Origin: Synanceia verrucosa
Lineage: Eukaryota > Chordata > Actinopteri > Perciformes > Synanceiidae
Direction of reading: 5' to 3'
NCBI GenBank assembly: GCA_029721515.1
Contig: CM056561.1
Span: 15,852,135 to 15,916,134, forward strand
Length of the DNA stretch: 64,000 nucleotides
Each line of letters starts with the position of its first letter. The first letter of the stretch is position 1. Made by a program: the position numbers and the translations under genes. The notes below the pieces were generated by a model, which worked only from the letters and a program-made list of their open reading frames with translations, had not been told where the DNA came from and searched no databases. Shown here in pieces: positions 59,301 to 64,000 of the stretch.

Positions 59301-60298
59301 CATTGTGCTAACACAATGCAATTGACTAATGAATAGATGGATGCATGGTAGCATTGTGCTTTCCTGATAAGAAAGAACACAGACAAGCTCAAGCCTATTT
59401 TCTGTAAATGCTTCCGAGGAAGCCAGCAAGGGTCTAATAGCTTTCCTCTCAATTGTCTGCTACACAAACCTGACACAGATAGAGACTGGAGGCTGCTGCC
59501 TGGCCTGATATAACATGGTAGAGACTCTAAAAAAGGGAGCGAGACAGAGAGAGGGTAGAAAGAGGCATGACACAGACTAGACTTAAGAGATAAATGTATG
59601 TAGGATCAGTGTAGGAGGAGAGAGGAGAGAACAAGTGAGAGAGGAAGTAAAGTGTGGCAGGGAGAGATAAAGGAGGGGAGAGCAAATTAATTTTTATCAC
59701 CATTATGAATATGATGGCTGTGGTGTTCTGTAGTGGTGGCCCACGCCTTTGGGTGATAGCGGGTAGGGGCAGCTAATAGGAGCAGAACATACACACCCCA
59801 GTTCTTTGTGGGGTGGAAATTCATCTGAAACACAGTTTAGAACAAGATGCGATACGAAAACTTTCCCATAAAAATTATACTGATGAAAGTGTTTTAGGTG
59901 GATTAGCAGCTCCTTAAAGGCATGAGTTAATGAATTAATTAAATTACTTAATCTGCTCACCCCCGAGTATTGTAAGTGTAAAATTTTACATCACACAATT
60001 ACCAAATGCAGGAAAGTTTTTCCTGAATGGTCTAAGAACAGAAAGAACTGTACTCATTTTTATCACACACAAACATCCTTTCTAAATCCCTGCATTCACT
60101 GTACATGATGTCTAACTAATGTGCATTTCCATCCTCACTGGACTTTTTCAGAGTTGATAGTTTAAATGCACCTTCTAATGTTATCAGTCAGTTGAATGAC
60201 ATTATCAGCCTCATAGATCATTTAGAAGGGACCTGCTACACCTACTCATAGGTTCAGAAGAATGTTATCATCTATTCACATGGCTGATTACCGATACA

Positions 60299-60523
60299 GG
60301 CCCGGGGCCTTTCTCTGTGGAGTTTGCATGTTCTCCTCATGTCTGTGTAGGTTCTCTCCAGGTACTCTGGCTTCCTCCCACCATCCAAAGACATGCATAG
60401 GGAAGGTCAACAGTCTAATCTAAATTGTTGTCTGTCTCTGTCAGGGTGCACCCTGCCTTTCCCCATATGACAGCTAAGATAGGCTCCAGCACCCTGCCAT
60501 CCTTGACAATGCATGAATGAATA
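60299..60523 (+). repeat. Same SINE family, truncated copy
   Basis: Lacks the tRNA-like head and begins at the CGGGGCCTTTCTCTGTGGAG body. It has an internal deletion between the AATCTAAATTG and GTTGTCTGTCTCTG segments and a degraded tail. Confidence 0.8.
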
Positions 60524-63417
60524 ATAACTGATACAAACAAAAAATGATGCTGATATCTAGTGGCCATAGTAAGTAGCACAGACTTTAAAGTAAATTTGAC
60601 AATGTGGCCAAACTGTGGAGTCACAACTTCCATTTGTCGCGTAATATACCATTTACTTGAATGAGCCAGAGACCAAGGCTTGGAGGTGGGGTTAACGAAA
60701 ACACCATTGTCCTTGGTTTATGGTTCCATTAATGTAGGAGATCCCTCTTAGATCTGGATAATGCTTTTTTTTTTTAAAAATTTTTAAATTTTAAAAAGTT
60801 TTTTTTAATTTATACTTGTTTGGTACCACTGAGCAAATTTCATAAAAATAGATGGGGACCTTTCTCCAATGTTGTCCAGTTCTCTTTATACATTCACACT
60901 TTCACACAGAACACCATTGATTATGATCCACATGAAACCAAAAGTCAACATTGACCTTATATACTGTAATTTTGTTAGGTAATGTGCGCATTTCCCTCAT
61001 GCAAAATTAAGTAGTTTACAGAAAAAATGTACTTTTGAACTCAAACTACAATCTTTTCCTGAACCTAAATAAGTGTTTTTGTCTCAATCTAAAAATCCTA
61101 GAAATCTAAATGGGTGTTGAATCAATGTTTACAGGTTGGCAGTCTGCTCCTTCCCTGTCTTTAGCAGCTGCTGTAAGAGGCAAGCTTGAAAATCAAATGT
61201 GTCACTATCTCACAGTTTTAATGAATTATTCACAACACTGAAGAAATCCTTTTGGATTAGTCCCTCCATGGCTCCGTCTTGGTGCTCACACACAGGATCA
61301 AGTCCCTGAAGCTTTGCTTGTCTTGAATGACATTTACACACACACACACAGAAATTCACATGCATACACAACTGTATGGGTACACATATTCATTTGTACT
61401 CACCACTTGTTCTCATTCAGATTATCTTTATCTTCCCCTCAGTAAAATGCCTCCTCATACAGAATTCCCACAATACAGAGATCTGATAGCAGGATTAGCT
61501 GTTCAGAAAAATTTCCAGTACTCATTGGGACACTATGACATTAAATCTAAGCTTTGGGTTGAAAGATTAATTTCTGCCAATTAAAGAAATAGAAAGACAG
61601 ACTTTGCCTGAGGGTGTGTGAAGACAAACATTTTTCAATCCAACTGAGTCCAGAGACAATCCACCCAAGTCCTTCTGTAAATATGCTTGAATTATTTGAG
61701 AAATCCCCACTGCCAATGTGAGTTCTACACAAAATAAATTCATCTACAAAAGTATCAGAGCTCCAACAAGAACCAGAATGACTAATTTAGAGTGGGGAAG
61801 AATTCTGACTTTCATCAAATGTCAACTTTAAAAGAAGCAGAAAAAAAAGTTCAAAAGGACTGAGAGTTGATGATTTATTTGATCTTTCTCAGCCTTATCT
61901 AACCTGAACAAAAAAAATCAACTCAACGACCTTGCAAGGCTCAACCTTTTGTCCAAAATGGGAGATGACATCCTGCAACAAAATTCTGTGCTTTTCACCC
62001 TCTTTTACTCTCAGTGTATTAAGGGTTAATAGAAATGCGGGTTGGGCTAATGGAAACAGATGTGAAGTGTCAGAATGAACAGCTGGGAGCTTGAAGTAGA
62101 GTGGGAAAACACAGTGTTTGGGTATTTCTAATCCTCCTCCAATATGCATGGCCACAACAGGGATAAGAACCTGCACCAGATATACTGCACTGCTTGGCTC
62201 GAGGACACCTTGAGTGACAGGAAGCAGAGTGCTGGCCCCTTACCCCCTCACCCTCGAGGTTTGAGCCATCAGTAAACATGTAGCATATAAGCATGTTGAA
62301 ATATTCAACATTTGCCCTCAAGTTCTGCTACTTATCAGCTTTATTGCTATCAGAATACTACTGCACCAGCAGGTGTAAATGTGTTTCCCTGAGCAAGGGT
62401 GTGTGCATGTGCAAGATGTCGCCTTCCCAGACACCCTGAGGGAGCATGAATAGTTAATGTAAAGCAACTCCAATCCACATAAAGCCGACTCGAGACAGGA
62501 ATAAAACAAATCAAACTGCCAGCTGGTGGCTCTGATTGTAAAATACCTGGAAAAAAATGGGACACTTGTGTGTGAACAACAAGCAGGTAGAGATGTTTAC
62601 TGTCAATTTTGAAGGACGCAAAGGACACAATCTGCATTTGGGTGAGGGAAAGAGAAATCCAATTTCACTGTGTATACCGCAGTCGCATTTTAATGTCAGG
62701 CGTAAATGTACTCCAGCTGAATCATATCCAGAAGCAAACTGGATGTGATATGAATGTTAAAGGGGCTGTAACTGTTAGTGCTTAATAGCACAAAAATGTC
62801 CACGCTTTTATTTGCATGCCTGTGCTGCAATTAACGAGCTCATTTTGGTTCGTGACAGTCTGACATTGTTGTTTTGTGACATTTACAGGCCACCATAGCT
62901 CAAGGTGACAGGAGATGCATGGGGTCAGAAACTTGCGTTACAGTGCAGTGCAACCAATTACTTCTTGCAGTATATGTTTGTATCTGACAAAGCAGATCGC
63001 TTAAGGTCAAAGATTAAGTCACTCCAGGTGTAAGGAGGGTCGGCGTCCATCCGTATGTCACTGTCAGTCCATGTCATCCTCACCACAGGCAGTTGGCCTT
63101 TCTCTGTATGAGTCTGATCCCCACCGCCTGTGATGTCACATGTTGACAGAGAATCACAAACCACATCAGAATACCAAAAAGGCCAAAGCCTTTTTGTAAA
63201 AGACTGAGAGAGCGATAAAGAGAGCAGGAATGTGTCTGTGTACTGTATACAGTCATGGAAAAAATTATTAGACCACCCTTGTTTTCTTCAATTTCTTGTT
63301 CATTCTAATATCTGGTACCACTAAACGTATAGTACAATGAACACAACAAAAAATGCAGCTGGTCACATAATACTTTATGTCCTATTTGACATTCTTAAGC
63401 TTAATTGATTCCCAGGG

Positions 63418-63425
63418 TATATAAG
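63418..63425 (+). promoter_or_regulatory. TATA-like box of the Tc1-like element
   Basis: TATATAAG lies inside the left terminal region, about 105 bases before the transposase ATG. It is placed sensibly for a transposase promoter but is unproven. Confidence 0.4.
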
Positions 63426-63530
63426 AGGCCATTTCATGTCACAAGCAGCACTGCACATGCAAAGGCCTAGAGTGGTTTCCTGCTTACATTCAAGCCGTAG
63501 CACAACTCAGAAGTTGTCAGCTCTCACATA

Positions 63531-64000
63531 ATGCCTAAAACGAAAGAATTATGTGAAGCAACAAAGGCAGCCATCTTGGCACTGCTGGAAATTGGCATGA
63601 GTGAGAGACAGGTAGCGAAAAAACTGAAGATCTCCAAGACAGCCGTTCATTACAACAAAAAAAAACAAGCTGAACATGGCACTACCAAATTGCTACCTGG
63701 CCGTGGCAGGAAACGTCTTTCTACCCCACGAGATGACCGTGCACTCATCCGTTCCTGTGTCAGGAATCGTCGTCAGACCTCCAGGGACCTTAAAAATGAG
63801 TGGGCACTGTCGAAATGTGACTTGCTTGGCAAGGACAGTTCGAAACCGACTTGTTGAAGCTGGTTTGAAGTCACACAGAGCACGCAAGAAGCCCTTCATC
63901 AATGAAAGGCAGAGGAAGGCCCGGTTACTCTTTGCTCGAGACCACAAGGATTGGACTGTTGATGATTGGGCTAAGGTTCTCTTCAGTGATGAATCCAATT
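63531..64000 (+). pseudogene. Tc1-like transposase, frameshifted and partial
   Basis: The first frame starts with Met at 63531 and shows a paired-like helix-turn-helix (GMSERQVAKKLKISKTAVHY, about residues 22-41) followed by a GRGRKR AT-hook-like motif and the second DNA-binding subdomain. The homologous reading leaves this frame just before 63835 and continues one base out, with TVRNRLVEAGLKSHRARKKP and a VLFSDES motif. The Asp codon at 63988-63990 should be the first residue of the catalytic DDE/D triad. One frameshift is visible, so this copy is probably inactive. The domain assignment is from family knowledge. Confidence 0.88.

Larger units (their letters stand above)
55871..63249. other. 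Upstream intergenic region
   Basis: No exon or RNA gene recognised. Contents are a pair of duplicated AAT-microsatellite units (55994-56110 and 56247-56352), a truncated SINE (about 60299-60523), a weak tRNA-like SINE head near 58.68 kb, and a short TG/CA tract at 61.34 kb. The rest appears to be ordinary unique or ancient-repeat DNA. Confidence 0.6.
63250..64000 (+). mobile_element. Tc1-like (Tc1/mariner) DNA transposon, cut by window edge
   Basis: The left terminal repeat starts CAGTCATGGAAAAAATTATT right after a TA dinucleotide (63248-63249), the Tc1/mariner target. The phrase ATTAGACCACCC is typical of fish Tc1-like ends. A TATA-like TATATAAG at 63418-63425 precedes the transposase start by about 105 bases. 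The right half, with the remaining catalytic residues and right terminal repeat, is outside the window. Confidence 0.9.

Noticed and set aside
55871..63249. Expected upstream neighbour gene (BLCAP or NNAT lie 5' of CTNNBL1 in human)
   Set aside because: I looked for coding exons in this 7.4 kb and saw none. Synteny cannot be supported from this window.

Overview
This is nuclear DNA from a vertebrate, most likely a spiny-rayed (percomorph) teleost. It has one intron-rich gene, many short DNA transposons, CA/TA microsatellites, and a tRNA-headed SINE family I recognise from teleosts. I see no bacterial or viral genes and no CRISPR array.

The only host gene I can support is CTNNBL1 (beta-catenin-like protein 1, an armadillo-fold partner of CDC5L in the Prp19 spliceosome complex). 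It lies on the minus strand. Its start codon is at 55746-55748 and its coding exons run leftward to 9551. I mapped fifteen exons by splice sites, phase and residue-level match to the human protein. Together they give 1648 coding bases (549 codons plus one base) with no stop or frameshift. The last exon, about 29 C-terminal residues, was not found and probably lies left of base 1. The N-terminal low-complexity part is about 15 residues longer than in human.

Fourteen complete introns are present, from 229 bp to 15.8 kb. Thirteen are ordinary GT-AG introns. Intron 4 (52419-52937) is a minor-spliceosome AT-AC intron with a perfect U12 donor, so a gene for a spliceosome component itself depends on the rare U12 spliceosome.

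The rest is non-coding. Positions 1-9550 are intron 15. Positions 9.6-55.7 kb hold the other introns. Positions 55.9-64 kb are upstream intergenic DNA with no recognised gene. The non-coding DNA carries many short non-autonomous elements. These include three SINE copies, a piggyBac-like TTAA-flanked pair, several inverted-repeat families present as opposite-strand pairs, nested insertions, and a Tc1-like transposon entering at the right edge (63250-64000) with a frameshifted transposase. One element near 3.5 kb seems to carry a decayed RecQ-helicase-like fragment split by another element.

Limits: repeat family names come from memory of teleost repeats and visible terminal repeats, not a library search. 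Boundaries marked approximate may be off by tens of bases.
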